A stretch of DNA of 64,000 nucleotides from Magicicada septendecula (taxonomy: Eukaryota > Arthropoda > Insecta > Hemiptera > Cicadidae). The DNA lies in contig JAWRYS010001475.1 in assembly GCA_034769895.1 (NCBI GenBank), positions 62,001-126,000 on the forward strand. The letters run 5' to 3'. Below the pieces are notes generated by a model. It saw only the letters and a list, made by a program, of their open reading frames with translations. It was not told where the DNA came from and did not search any database. Shown piece after piece: positions 1 through 10,535 of this stretch. The translations under genes were made by a program, and so were the position numbers. Position 1 is the stretch's first letter. Each line of letters begins with the position of its first letter.

Positions 1-1786
1 AGGGTTTGTATTATGAATACTCGACACAATATTTTTCTTGTTAGATTCGAAGTTTTAAGTAATTTTCTCTTAAAAAGTGTGTATGAACATTTTAGCACGA
101 CGAGATTGTCTGTTTTATTATTATTCTTAACATTTTGGTTTTTATTATCAATTTTTGGTTTATTGATTTATTCTACCCAATTCAATCTATTATTGAATCC
201 GATATGAATAAATCGGTTTACTTACTCTTTGACGTCGTTTATTAATTTTGTTTAAATAGTTTAGAATGTTTTTTGTTTCATTTCATGAGTTCGATTCTGA
301 AGAAGTTGCGTTGACTCTTCTATTATTAGCTGCGGTGAGTTGCTCTGTACTTTCCTGTATAGACAGTAACATAAACACAACATGTACATGATACTTACTA
401 TTATACTAACATTAATAGTTAATAACATTTTATTATGGCCTATGCATACTGCATTGGTCATTGTCACTTCTGATAGTGTCCTTTTTCTTCATCTTGTGGT
501 TTTATTACCTTAACTATAGTTTGTTAAGTGAGTTTACTATACTTTAGGAAGTTACCTTTTTATATGGGTTGTAATCCTATCAAATTATTCTCATTATTGC
601 TTGAGTATCTCTTATCATTGTTTTGATAGCACTGTTATTATTGTGCAGTAGTTCATTCTGCATTTATACTGAAAATTGCTTTGGTTTAAAGTAACCAAGA
701 TTACTTGCATCTAGCTGTCAACATGGTTTATTTATTATTATTGTTATTATTAGTATTTGGGTGGCTATAATCCTTGAATTTACTTATTCGAATAGTATTC
801 TGCCTCATTCAATGTTGTTGGTTTAGTTCCTACTCTTTTATGATAAGTTTACAAGATAATTTTGTTCATCATGCATCCATTCTATGGCAAGCATATAGTT
901 ATAATATACAACAATGGATTATTGTCGGTTTTGTGTTTCTGTATTACATTTGATTTATTTGACTTTATGTAGTACTGGTATATCTATTGGTTATTATTAG
1001 ATTACATTTTGTTTATCTTTTACAGTCTTTACTATTGGTAATTAGTGGTTATTTCTAATATCAATTCCACTTTACAATTGGTCATTGGTGTTTTGGACAT
1101 AGCCCTCTTTTCATGTCTACACATAATTTAGCTAAGAACTTATTATTATTCATTCTCTTTGTTACTTTTTATGTTCAATAATTCATTCTTATTGATTATT
1201 GTTTGTATTACATTGTCAAGGAAGGTATTCACTTAATAAGTTTTGGTCAGTGTCAATTTGTTTTACAGCTTAGGGGTTTAAATCATGTTGTTTATTCCAT
1301 TTATTCTTTCTTCTTTTATAATAATTCTTTTATTGCCATATGTTAGTTCATTATAATTCATGTTATCTCCCTTTTTTGTGTTTGATCTGGATATTTTCTT
1401 CTTCTCTTCACCGATTCCTTCCTCCCTCTTAATAAGTTTTTTCATGGCGTTGTTTTCACTGGTTTCCTTCTCACGGTTAATAGGTTTCTTCTTGATTTTG
1501 TCTTTAATGGGTTTCCTTCTCACTGTTTGATCTATTGGGTAATTATGTATGTCATCTCGTCGTTAGTCTTGCTTTATCTTCTTTAGTTGCACATTTACTG
1601 GTAATTCCTTCTTCATTTTAATTCACTTGGTTTTGGCTTATGATACTTCCTTTTTTATCCATGATCGTATGCTTGACCTTGTAGGTATTCTTAATTGTAG
1701 TGGCTTTCAACTTATTTGTGGTACGCTGGTATTGGTAGTGTTATATGTACCATTACAACATACAAAAATTTGACAGATATTTTTGT
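1..1786. other. T-rich intergenic DNA, no gene seen
   Basis: This stretch is strongly T-rich on the plus strand with many short stop-interrupted frames. The longest frames are under 85 codons and lysine- or phenylalanine-rich, as expected from composition alone. I see no domain, RNA gene or transposon end in it. Confidence 0.6.
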
Positions 1787-1895
1787 CACAAAAAACTTTT
1801 ATGATATATTGTGTATAAATACACATATAAAGGTATTATTGCCACAAAAAACTTTTATGATATATTGTGTATAAATACACATATAAAGGTATACA
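1787..1895. repeat. 56-bp tandem duplication
   Basis: Two adjacent, nearly identical copies of a unit starting CACAAAAAACTTTTATGATA. The second copy begins 56 bp after the first. The unit contains an AT-rich partial palindrome (GTGTATAAATACAC). It looks like a simple local duplication in intergenic DNA. Confidence 0.85.
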
Positions 1896-2399
1896 ATACA
1901 TTTGATTTGTTTAACAGTCATTATAAGACAGTATTACCATATAGGGGAGAGCAGAGAGACATAAGTTGATACTTTGTACTTCTTCAAGTGTCCCTTAGTC
2001 GCAGCACCTCTGCAACTGTATAACGTTTTTGTTATAGCTTGTAGTACATGCTCCTCCAGTCTGATTATAGCAGTGTACAGTAAAATGAGTCTTTGTTCCC
2101 TTTTGTATTTTAGAACGTGTAAAGCAACCTTTTTGTCACTAATTTGCTATGGGTGTTTACAGCTATGTACTTTGTTGGATCCATGGTAAGTGTACAATTG
2201 AATCATACTAATACAAAGCAATGTGGCAGCATGAGGGCAAGTTATGTTTCTCTGTAACTCTTAAAAGAAAACTAATTCATAACCTAACAGATCTCAGAAT
2301 TAATTATGTGTCAGTTACTTGTGATCCTATAATGAAGATTACGTGTTTATTAAATCCTAAAAAACTAAAATTTTTAAAATGATAATAGTAATAATGGCT

Positions 2400-4240
2400 C
2401 CTTTTTATGCCGCCTAGGAAATTTAGGAGATAGAATAGGTTGCCTAAAGTGAGTGTTCGACACACGCACTAAAGGTAGAGTGGCCAGCAGCACTACACTT
2501 CAGCCACTAATTTTAAAATTAAAGGTGTACCTTCAATTTCACCAGAAGGAAAGTGGTATGTTGGTACAATGTAAGTAAAACATTTTGTTCTGTTTTCTTT
2601 TTTTCATATTTGGTTCAAACGTACAAGTGAAAAACTTTCTGGGGCGATGTAGCTCACAAATCCTACAAAGACTCAGCGTTTTCCACAACTTGTATTTAGG
2701 AAAGAACAAAAAGAAAAATCAGATTTCTGTGTTATGATCTGCACTATTCTGTTAGTTATTATGGTTTGTACCCTAAGAATATTCGTATGTTAGCCTCCGA
2801 ATACGTGTTAGCAAATAATGTCGATTTTCTGGTGAACTGGGCCGGTAAAAGATTGTTTTACTGGCTTCATGCAGCGACATTCAAGGTTGTCTTTTAGAGA
2901 GGCTGAAGCAACAAGTTTTGCAATAGCATTTAGTTTTAATAAACATAACATAAACTTTCTTCAATATTGGAATTCTGTGATAAGTCGCCTTCATTTCTTT
3001 TGTCACAATATTTGGAATGTGAAGGAAACCAGGCAGCATAACAACAGTGCACTGTCCTAACAAAGTTGTCAGTTTGAAGGGAAATAAACAAGTCAGCAGG
3101 GTTACTCCTTTGGAAAAGGGTGAAACCAGTGGTATTTTCGTAGATGGCAGCTGGAAACCACCACTTATCGTTACATCCACAGAGTGTTATGTAGATATCA
3201 CTTTGATTATTTATGGACCAGCAGGTTGTATTGGAGTAGCACATCCATCAAGATAAATTACAGCCTCTCTTTTTTTACTATTTATGAAACAGTTTATATA
3301 CCTCATACCCGTTACAATCTGACTTCAGCCATTAGACAAGTGTTTATATGGCCTGTTTCGGTGCAGCCGCTGAGAGCTGGATGACAATAAACCCAGGTAA
3401 AACCATGACATACCTGGGCTAGCAAAAGATACTCTTTCAAAGGCAGCTACACCATCTAACTGACAGCAGGTTTTAGTTCAACTGGAATTTGGCCATTAAA
3501 TGAAAATATATTCAGTATCGAAGAGTTTCTGTGTTCACCTGTAATTGACAGAGAGATAGGAGACAAAAGTAATTATGAAGGAAGATTAACACCAACAAAA
3601 GATTGTCAAGAGACCACAGTAGCCGGACCTCCCACGTCGGGAATAAACGAGACATCTGCTAATACCTTATCACAATTGACACCAGAATAAATTCGTCCTT
3701 ATCCGAAAGCGACTGCAAAAATAAAATAAAAATGCGCCAAGAAGAAAAAGTCAAGTATTCTCACTGACTCCTATTAAAAAAGCAATTCGTATTGAAGAGG
3801 AGGCATGACAAAAGAAAGAGCGATCAAAACGGAAACTAATCATGAACGGTAAAACGAAGGCGATTTGTGGACTGTATAGAAACGGTCAATCAAACTCTCC
3901 AAGACTTAAGAAATTGTAACAAATTAGTGGGTAGCGTAACATTTGTTATTTCAGAGGATTCTCGCTAGAGATTACCGGTAACTGCAAGAGGAACCCGCGC
4001 TGATATTGTCTCAGTGTGTTTAAAGTCCTCGGCGATGTGGAATGCTATTCAGACTAAATTTGCAAAGCAATATGAGAGCCCATTTAGGAGGAGGAGGAGA
4101 TGGTGATTTTTCTACAAACTTACTGGACCTCGGTGACGGTAGTGTTCCTAATGACGATAGCTTCACAGAAATTGACGAAAAACTGGGACATAGTAAATAG
4201 TACAACTGTATTAATTGCTAAATTCTGTGCAAAACGTCAA
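2400..4240 (+). pseudogene. Degraded pogo/Jerky-type DDE transposase relic
   Basis: Plus-strand protein fragments in changing frames match the order of pogo/Tigger-Jerky transposases. Near 2869-2990 lies an N-terminal DNA-binding piece (MQRHSRLSFREAEATSFA, then FNKHNINF). At about 3044-3160 lies the catalytic-core piece TTVHCPNKVVSLKGNKQVS...TPLEKGE. At about 3468-3540 lies GFSSTGIWPLNENIFSIEEF, followed by IRPYPKA at about 3690, both typical of the region after the catalytic core. A weak C-terminal piece (LIAKFCAKRQVF) sits near 4210-4245. Frames are broken by many stops and shifts, so this is an old dead copy. Family motifs were recognised from knowledge of the superfamily; the outer limits are approximate because no terminal repeats were found. 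Confidence 0.75.
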
Positions 4241-4248
4241 GTGTTTAC

Positions 4249-4557
4249 TTGATAAAAATTACGAGTGGTTATTCCCAAAGAATCGAATCTGTGAAGGAAA
4301 ATAATGATACAAGTTTGGAAAAATTTTCTGGGGATAATAAAAAGTCCGAAGAATCTATTAACACCGTATTTAATATTGAAAATATAGTGTACTATCTCCA
4401 AGAATTTTTGAATTCTTTAAATCAATCTTGCATTCCGCCACAACGGTTCATTCTAAAGGTTGGCACTCCAACAATGTTGTTGAAAAATTTACATCCTCCG
4501 AACGTTTGCATAATACAAAATGCAGGTGACACGGGAATTTCTGTGTCACGTAGGTAA
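4249..4557 (+). pseudogene. Helitron/Pif1-like helicase C-terminal fragment
   Basis: A short open frame carries EFLNSLNQSCIPPQRF followed by LKVGTPTMLLKNLHPPNVC. This is the signature of the C-terminal Pif1-type helicase region of Helitron Rep/helicase proteins and their relatives (usual form: EFLNSL...GLPPHxLxLKVGxPxMLLRNLxPP). No Rep domain or other helicase motif is visible nearby, so only a fragment of roughly 60 recognisable residues remains, directly after the pogo-type relic. It is not a functional gene. A host Pif1 pseudogene fragment is the alternative. Confidence 0.7.
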
Positions 4558-4559
4558 TA

Positions 4560-6063
4560 GCGTTATTATCGACTCAAAAGCCCTCTTCACACACACATTC
4601 GAATCAGTAGGCTACTGGTTGTTAGCATTACCTGTTTAAGCCTACCTGGTGTAATTACCAACTTATAAATTGTAACATTCTTTACTTTAGTACACACTTG
4701 AAGGAAATTAACAGTTTCGAAATTACATCCGTTCCATTTACATAATTTTCATTAAACCTACTTAATATGTAGTAGTGGACGATAAGCTTTTCCAGGTTTT
4801 ACTAGTACTTGACCTACAACGGTCTGATCTCCTACACTCAGTGCCTCTGTCTTTAAGACTACTTTTTTTTACATAATAATTTTCCATAGAATTTACCCGC
4901 TCGTACAGAAGGCAACAGAATTTAGTGAATCCAAGCTGCAATCGAAGTAAAACTACGTTACTTTCACATCTCCATAGGTATGCCACGAATATCCGTCATA
5001 CTGAATTCTGCTCAATAAAAGTTTCATACTATCACATGACTCCGACATGTAAGCAGTAAGTTATAAACTGAAGGGATTGGTGAATTATTAAAAATGGAGT
5101 AAAATCAATAGATTAAAAAAAGTTCGTAGAAGTCTTGAGAGGAGGGAACGTTAGAAAACTGTTTATGTTATGAATGCTTAAGCCTACAAATCGTGATAGT
5201 TGTTATTATTATTATTATTATTATATTATTACTATAAAACAACATTTGTATTATTTTAATACAGACAGGAGTGAATACAGCCTTCGGATGAATTAGTAGT
5301 ACGAACGCGTCAGCCTGCCAACACACATTAGATCTGTAAATTTGTGTCGTCAAAACGGTAGTAATTTTTGTAAACATAGACTGTTGTGTCATTACGACAT
5401 TAAGAATGTTGTTGGCGTGAATTTAATGCGACAGATTTTTTTATCTCTGCCCATGTTTCTCTCTTTCAGTCCTCTCACTCACTCACTCACTCACTCTCTG
5501 TCTCTCGTGCGCGCACACGCACGCGCGCCAACTCGTACAGTTTCTTCTTTTTCTTGTCAACAATTTCAGTGTTACACACAATCCCTCACTGTCCTTTATC
5601 TGCCCCCCTCGCACTTTGTTAATTTCTCCCATATAATATCTAATACTACTATATAATACGTAATAATAATAATAATCAAGGTGTATTTATATCATGTTTC
5701 GTCTTCGACGCGTGGGGTCATACTCTTCTAGTACCATATGTTTAATTTCTCCATTTATCGATTTACGTATAGTAGTATTAAGAGCTAAGGGCACGTCTAC
5801 TTTGAAATTCTGAGCGGGGGGAGGGAAATGAAAAATCAGCTGTTAACATGTAATCACTGCTGGTGTCGCGTCAACTTAAGGTGTTGGCAACATAAATGTC
5901 GCGTTTTAGTTTCGTTGGTAATTAAAGTGTTAATATTATTATCTCAGTCCAGCTTGTGCTATTATCAGCGTTTTCTTGGTCCTAATAAAAATAGAAAGTA
6001 ATTGTAAGTACAAGTAAAAAAAGTACAGTCTAAAAATTAAATGTAGAATATTGAACATCGTAT
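4560..6063. other. Intergenic DNA with simple repeats and a weak dispersed repeat
   Basis: No gene seen. There is an ATT triplet run near 5203-5223, a CACT run near 5477-5497 and a CGCA/CACG-rich patch near 5508-5530. About 5200-5420 resembles about 42180-42400 (ACTATAAAA..., then CATTACAACATTAAGAATGTT and similar), which suggests an old dispersed repeat of unknown class. Confidence 0.4.
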
Positions 6064-6636
6064 TGTTACGACGGTCTACTGATCGTCGTATGGTACAGTG
6101 GAAAACAAAATACAAGACACCAATTAAATCACTAATCACCAGCTTAAATTATCACAATTATACAGTTTGTAATCAACAAGATAGTCTCTTGCAACAAATC
6201 AATTAAAAATTGTTCACACGCAATAAAAATGTCAACTAATATAAAAGACAATTACTGTATTGTATTACAAGTGTCCCGCACAATTATAAAACACTTCGCT
6301 ACAATTACATCGAACAGCACTCGATTCAATCGCAACTCAAACTGAACTGAGCGTCGCTGAGTACCCGATAAGGTTCCAGAATATTCGCTAATAGGCGTCT
6401 ACTACAAAACACTAGAACGTAATTGATTGCGGCCTTGAACACAGCACGCGCGGATCGGTATGGTCTCGTTGCGGATTCATGACACGTGCCACGTAATAGT
6501 CCATCTCAAAGTAGCAGCAATGTGTACGCACATACGCATTACAGCCGGATTCCACTGGAACAGCCGAGAAACACGTAGATTGTTCTGCAATGTCGTAACA
6601 GTATGTTAGGCCTATAACGTTTTCGTTCTGTTTACA
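6064..6636. repeat. LTR-like dispersed repeat, copy 1
   Basis: Starts TGTTACGACGGTCTACTGAT and ends near TGTTTACA. It is clearly related along its length to 58295-58891 and 61879-62471: shared GTCGTATGGTACAGTGGAAA, CAAGACACCAAT, and GCCTTGAACACAG near the right end. The TG...CA ends and a length near 0.6 kb fit a solo LTR. I saw no flanking duplication or internal retroelement genes, so a MITE-like repeat is not excluded. Confidence 0.55.
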
Positions 6637-7276
6637 ACGAAAGGAAAAAAGGTCAGTTATTTCGCCGACTGGATCCCATGTATCGTTGATCTGTTTCTTC
6701 ATTTCCCTGTTCCACCAATTTTTGGATTAATAGACATTAGGTTTGGAAAAAATTAAAACGATTTCGTTTTTTCCTTGCCATAATTAAATACATTTATTTT
6801 GTTTAGTATTAAAATCTGTTCGCAAGTAAACTAATACAAACCACACCTCCCCAGACAGTTGGTCCTAATTACTGACGATAAAAATATAGATGGGAAAATT
6901 ATTGTGTACAGTAATTGCGTAGCGTAAGCGGGTATTTACACAGTCCACATTGCGATAAGAGCTGGCAGCGCAAGGGTTCCAGTTTTGACTCCCCAATAGT
7001 AGAGGAAAGCAACAGGAAAATACCGAGAGACTCGAGTGCGCACTCATGTAATGCGGACATGTGTAGAACTGTTTTAATATTTGCAATTTTGATGTTTAAC
7101 GACCTCACTTTGAGTGATTTTTTTTATTCTGAAGACAAAACACGTTTCGAAACGCGTAAACATATTCAATCGAACGCAACACGAAGTCACACGACGGAAG
7201 AAATAAGGTAAATATTATACAGAATTTTTATAATATTAATACAGAAATATTATATATGTATATATATATATATATA
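6637..7276. other. Intergenic DNA ending in a TA microsatellite
   Basis: No gene seen. The last 30 bases before the Polinton insertion site are an alternating TA run (about 7247-7276). Confidence 0.5.
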
Positions 7277-7282
7277 TTAATT
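7277..7282. repeat. Target-site duplication, left (TTAATT)
   Basis: The six bases before the left terminus are TTAATT and the six after the right terminus (30907-30912) are identical in direct orientation. Six-base duplications are the hallmark of Maverick/Polinton integration. Confidence 0.95.
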
Positions 7283-7309
7283 AGTAGGGTAAGAATGAGA
7301 GTTCTAACG

Positions 7310-7345
7310 CGGAAGTGACGTCACAGCCCCCCTTTTGGCGCGAAA
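7310..7345 (+). promoter_or_regulatory. ETS/CRE composite and E2F sites in left TIR
   Basis: CGGAAGTGACGTCAC (7310-7324) combines an ETS core (GGAA) with the CRE/ATF palindrome TGACGTCA (7316-7323). Ten bases after the CRE, TTTGGCGCGAAA (7334-7345) is an exact match to the E2F consensus TTTSGCGCSAAA. An E-box CACGTG follows at 7436-7441. Binding is inferred from consensus only. Confidence 0.6.
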
Positions 7346-7467
7346 TTCAAAAATCCATGTGGTGGGGGTAGATTTCCGGCGCAGCGTGTCGTCATGTGCA
7401 GAGGTTATGATGGACCGGGGGGTAGTGGTGTGTCCCACGTGACCTCGATGGGCGTACCGAAGTTGTC

Positions 7468-7979
7468 GGCCATGTTGTCGGCGTTCGGGCATGTTGTCGT
7501 CGTCGTCCATTTTGCGTGGTTACGTGTGCGTTGATTGGCGGAGGCGTGGCCGCCGTTCGCCGACAAAATGGACGACGACCCCACCACGACGGGCGACGAT
7601 CAAGCCACGACCAGGCCGCCGCCCAGCGACGATGACGACGTCAACGACGACGTCAACGGCGAAGGGCGAACGGCGAACATAGCCACGCCTCCGCCGTGTG
7701 TGGTGGCCATGTTGGGAAAGCTGTGATGTTGTCGGATTGTGCGTGTGTGCTGGTTAAGGTTGGGCCACGTTGCCGGATCGTGGTGTGTTATAGTGTATGG
7801 TTTGGGTATATGTTTTGTTTTTCCGGAAGGGCGGCCATGTTGGAAAAGCGTCGACGTTGTCAACTTGTGCCGGCCACGTTGTCGGCTCGTGCATGTGTTA
7901 TAGTGTACGGGTTTTGTATATGTTTACACTGCCACCATTGTCCGTCGACGTTGTCAACTTGTGCCGGCCACGTTGTCGG
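7468..7979 (+). repeat. Iteron-like GGCCAYGTTGTCGG motifs in left TIR
   Basis: Seven near-copies of GGCCAYGTTGKCGG start at about 7468, 7487, 7705, 7763, 7833, 7872 and 7966, all in one orientation. The right TIR has the same set inverted. They could be replication or transcription-factor sites; function is unknown. Confidence 0.55.
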
Positions 7980-8037
7980 CTCGTGCATGTGTTATAGTGT
8001 ACAGGTTTTGTATATGTTTACACTGCCACCATTGTTG
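7850..8037 (+). repeat. 94-bp tandem duplication in left TIR
   Basis: Two head-to-tail units (7850-7943 and 7944-8037), each beginning GTCGACGTTGTCAACTTGTG and ending CTGCCACCATTGT. They differ by a few bases. The same pair is present in the right TIR. Confidence 0.9.
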
Positions 8038-8049
8038 CCAACTCATGAA

Positions 8050-8675
8050 CTGTAAATTTGAATGTGTGCTTTTGTGGTAAGTATATCTTGTAAAAATACA
8101 AAAAATGTGCACAGCATCGATGTGAAACTCTTGTTGACTGGCTATTGTGGTGTAATTGTTTTGATTGACACTTCACTTATAAAACATGCATGATAGAAGG
8201 AAAAAGGATAGTTGAAAAGAAAAGAAATAACTAAGCAAATTCAAAAAATTTACATATTTATATACAATATATATACAGAAAAAAAATTACAAATACAATA
8301 TATATATACAGAAAAAAAAACATTATAAATATACATATAAACAATATAATTTAATGAAAAAAAAATAAAAAGTTCAGTTTATATTACATTTTATGTACAA
8401 TATATATACAGACAAAAAAAACGGTTATAATATATATACAAAAAATAAAACATTATATCAAAAAAACATCACTTTGTATATTACAATAGTAAAAAAAAAA
8501 AAAAAAAAAAAAAATACGGATACAATATACAGAAAATAAAACATTATATGAAAAAAAACATCATGTTGTTCATATTTAATGTGCACGACCATCTGTAACA
8601 GAAACAAAAACAATATTAGTGATGTATAATTGATAGGCGTAGGATGGATTAGAATAATGTGTACTGTTACATACC
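8050..8675. other. A-rich subterminal region, no gene seen
   Basis: Between the left TIR and the RING gene lies A-rich DNA with repeated ACAATATATATACAG motifs, a direct repeat of AAAACATTATAT(C/G)AAAAAAACATCA (about 8446 and 8538) and a run of about 24 A near 8490-8513. It probably includes the 3' untranslated region of the RING gene. On the minus strand a donor-like GAG|GTATGT follows the stop codon and an acceptor-like TTACAG lies near 8594, so a 3' UTR intron is possible. Confidence 0.5.
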
Positions 8676-9924
8676 TCAAAAATGCATGCGTGCATAAAAT
8701 GGGTGTATTGGCCTGCTGAATGCATACACCCGACATTGCGGACATCCTGGCGGCGACCCCTCCAGTGCCACGGTTTGAAACCAATTAATGATGCAAAGAT
8801 AGTGGTAAGTATGCCCACACATTAAGCCGAGGAGTCTCTGCCCCTCAGTATAATTTTCTTGGCACACACTACAAGATGTGTGCCCTAACATACCCTGAAT
8901 GGGGCAGAGATCTTCACGGCTCCATCGCCACGTTGGAAATCTACTTCTGAGAAGTAGTCTCATCGTGGCGACTTCGCTATGCATCCTTGGTTCCACCGTG
9001 TCGATAATATCATAAAACACGCATGGCGCGTCTTCTGGAGGGGACTGTAATCGTGGATCGTGCCGCATATGCTGTTGCTGAGGTTGTGGTTGAGGCTGCT
9101 GAGGCTGCTGAGGTTGTGGCTGCTGTTGAGGCTGTGGGGATTGCGATTCTGGTTGTCGTGCTGTACTTATCCATTGCGGACGTGGTTGCGGCTGTTCCTG
9201 TGGTTGTGGCGGTGGTGGTGGCGATTGTGGTGGTGGTGATTGTGGCGGTGTGATCGTTATTTGTCGTGCTTGTGGACGAATATCACTGGTGAAAAGAAAA
9301 AATATAAAAATCATGTAAAAAAAAACATGAAAGTATGTAGACATAAGAAGAAGACTTACATATTAAATGTGATGGTAGGTAATTGTTGTTGTTGTTGTTG
9401 ATGCTCATCAACATTATTTTCATCATCATCATTATTAGTTCTTTCGTCAAGCAGTAACGTATCACTGTCACTATCATCGTCATCATAAACCATCATCTCA
9501 TCATTGCTGAAAAAAAGTACACTTTTAATACCAGATGTAAACGCAATAGTACAAGTGAACGTTAATGAAAAAAACGTACCGACTCGTGCCGGCTTCCTGA
9601 GATGCAGCAGCAGCAGCAGTAGCAGCAGCTGAACCGGTAGCATCACTGAAAAAAAAAATACATTTGAATACCGAACGTAAACGCAATAGTACAAGTGATT
9701 GTTAATAAAAATGGTCTTACCGACTCGAGTTTTGTTGTGATACTGATGAAGGTCCCAATAAGGCCTGACGTAACCTTTGGGAACTATAAAAAATAAACAG
9801 TAAGTCAGTCGAATGTTGTATTCTGTTTGTACTCGTTAAATAAAAAAAATGTTGTAATTTACCTTCGAACTCGTCGCTGCTCCTCACAGACTCTTTTATA
9901 CAATCTATTATCGCTTCCGCTCAT
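8676..9924 (-). CDS. Spliced RING-H2 zinc-finger protein, five exons
   Basis: Five minus-strand exons join in frame: 9924-9863, 9783-9721, 9645-9580, 9506-9360 and 9285-8676 (948 bp, 315 residues). All four introns are 73-79 bp with GT donors and pyrimidine-rich AG acceptors, and every junction keeps frame. The product has a basic N-terminus, an Ala/Ser segment, an acidic Asp/Glu/Asn-rich segment with a Gln run, a long Pro/Gln-rich region and a C-terminal RING-H2 finger (CSVC ... CGHTYHYLC ... CPQC) in the last 75 residues. RING-H2 domains usually act as E3 ubiquitin ligases, so a host-modifying role is inferred. The gene is the leftmost in the element and runs away from the polymerase. The start codon chosen is the first ATG of the 5' exon; an earlier exon cannot be excluded. 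Confidence 0.75.
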
Positions 9925-9975
9925 TCTGTAAAACGTAACAAGAAAAATGTTGTATAGTAATTTGCTAACATAATA

Positions 9976-9976
<1 letters not shown>

Positions 9977-10043
<67 letters not shown>
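9977..10043. repeat. (TG)n microsatellite
   Basis: About 33 uninterrupted TG units. A CA run of similar length lies 160 bp to the right, so the two form an inverted pair. Confidence 0.98.
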
Positions 10044-10046
<3 letters not shown>

Positions 10047-10202
10047 GTCAAATATTAACGTAAAAATATAGTAAGTACTTACATGCAAATTGAAAAATTA
10101 TAATGAATGTGATAATACTTATTATGACGAAATGCTTATATATACGTATATGCTTGGTAGGAGTCTGCTATAGACAAAGTCCCCTTACCCTCAAAGTGTT
10201 CA

Positions 10203-10203
<1 letters not shown>

Positions 10204-10276
<73 letters not shown>
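10204..10276. repeat. (CA)n microsatellite
   Basis: About 36 uninterrupted CA units, complementary to the TG run at 9977-10043. It lies between the RING and polymerase genes in sequence with no convincing coding frame. Confidence 0.98.
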
Positions 10277-10278
<2 letters not shown>

Positions 10279-10517
10279 CTTGCATCCTGTACGTAACAAA
10301 GCCCCTCGCCATCACAAAGTTCACACGCTGCGATAACATATGGCTAGTCAGCGAATAAAATTAACTGCACATGTGCATAGTGTGGGAAGGTCTCAGTGGG
10401 AGTCGATTACATCCTGTTATAAATATTAACCATTAATGTCTAATCGTCTACCTCACCTCTCCTACCAATTGAAAATTAAATGAAAGTAAATAAATAAATT
10501 TTATATTTGCAATACAA

Positions 10518-10524
10518 GTTTATT
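10518..10524 (-). terminator. Poly(A) signal of the polymerase gene
   Basis: AATAAA on the minus strand lies about 12 bases beyond the polymerase stop codon (TAA at 10538-10536). Such close packing is typical of compact viral genes. Assigned from motif and position only. Confidence 0.5.
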
Positions 10525-10535
10525 ATTACCATGAG

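Larger units (their letters stand above)
7283..8049 (+). repeat. Left terminal inverted repeat
   Basis: Begins AGTAGGGTAAGAATGAGAG and ends ...CCAACTCATGAA. Its reverse complement is at 30138-30906. The copies differ by one base in each of two C/G homopolymers and by one substitution (GGGCATG versus GGCCATG near 7488). It holds E2F and CRE sites near the terminus, iteron-like GGCCAYGTTG motifs and a 94-bp tandem duplication. Open frames within it are mirrored in the right copy and look non-coding. Confidence 0.97.

Noticed and set aside
7535-8055. Open frames in the left TIR (63-119 codons), mirrored at 30120-30652
   Set aside because: They are low-complexity, overlap in several frames on both strands and repeat with the 94-bp unit. 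Their openness follows from GC-rich repeats; no domain seen.
9023-9253. 76-codon Ala/Val-rich plus-strand frame
   Set aside because: It is the antisense of the Pro/Gln-rich repeat part of the RING gene.
10103-10336. Frames through the CA/TG runs (poly-Thr-His or Cys-Val)
   Set aside because: Length comes from the dinucleotide repeat alone.
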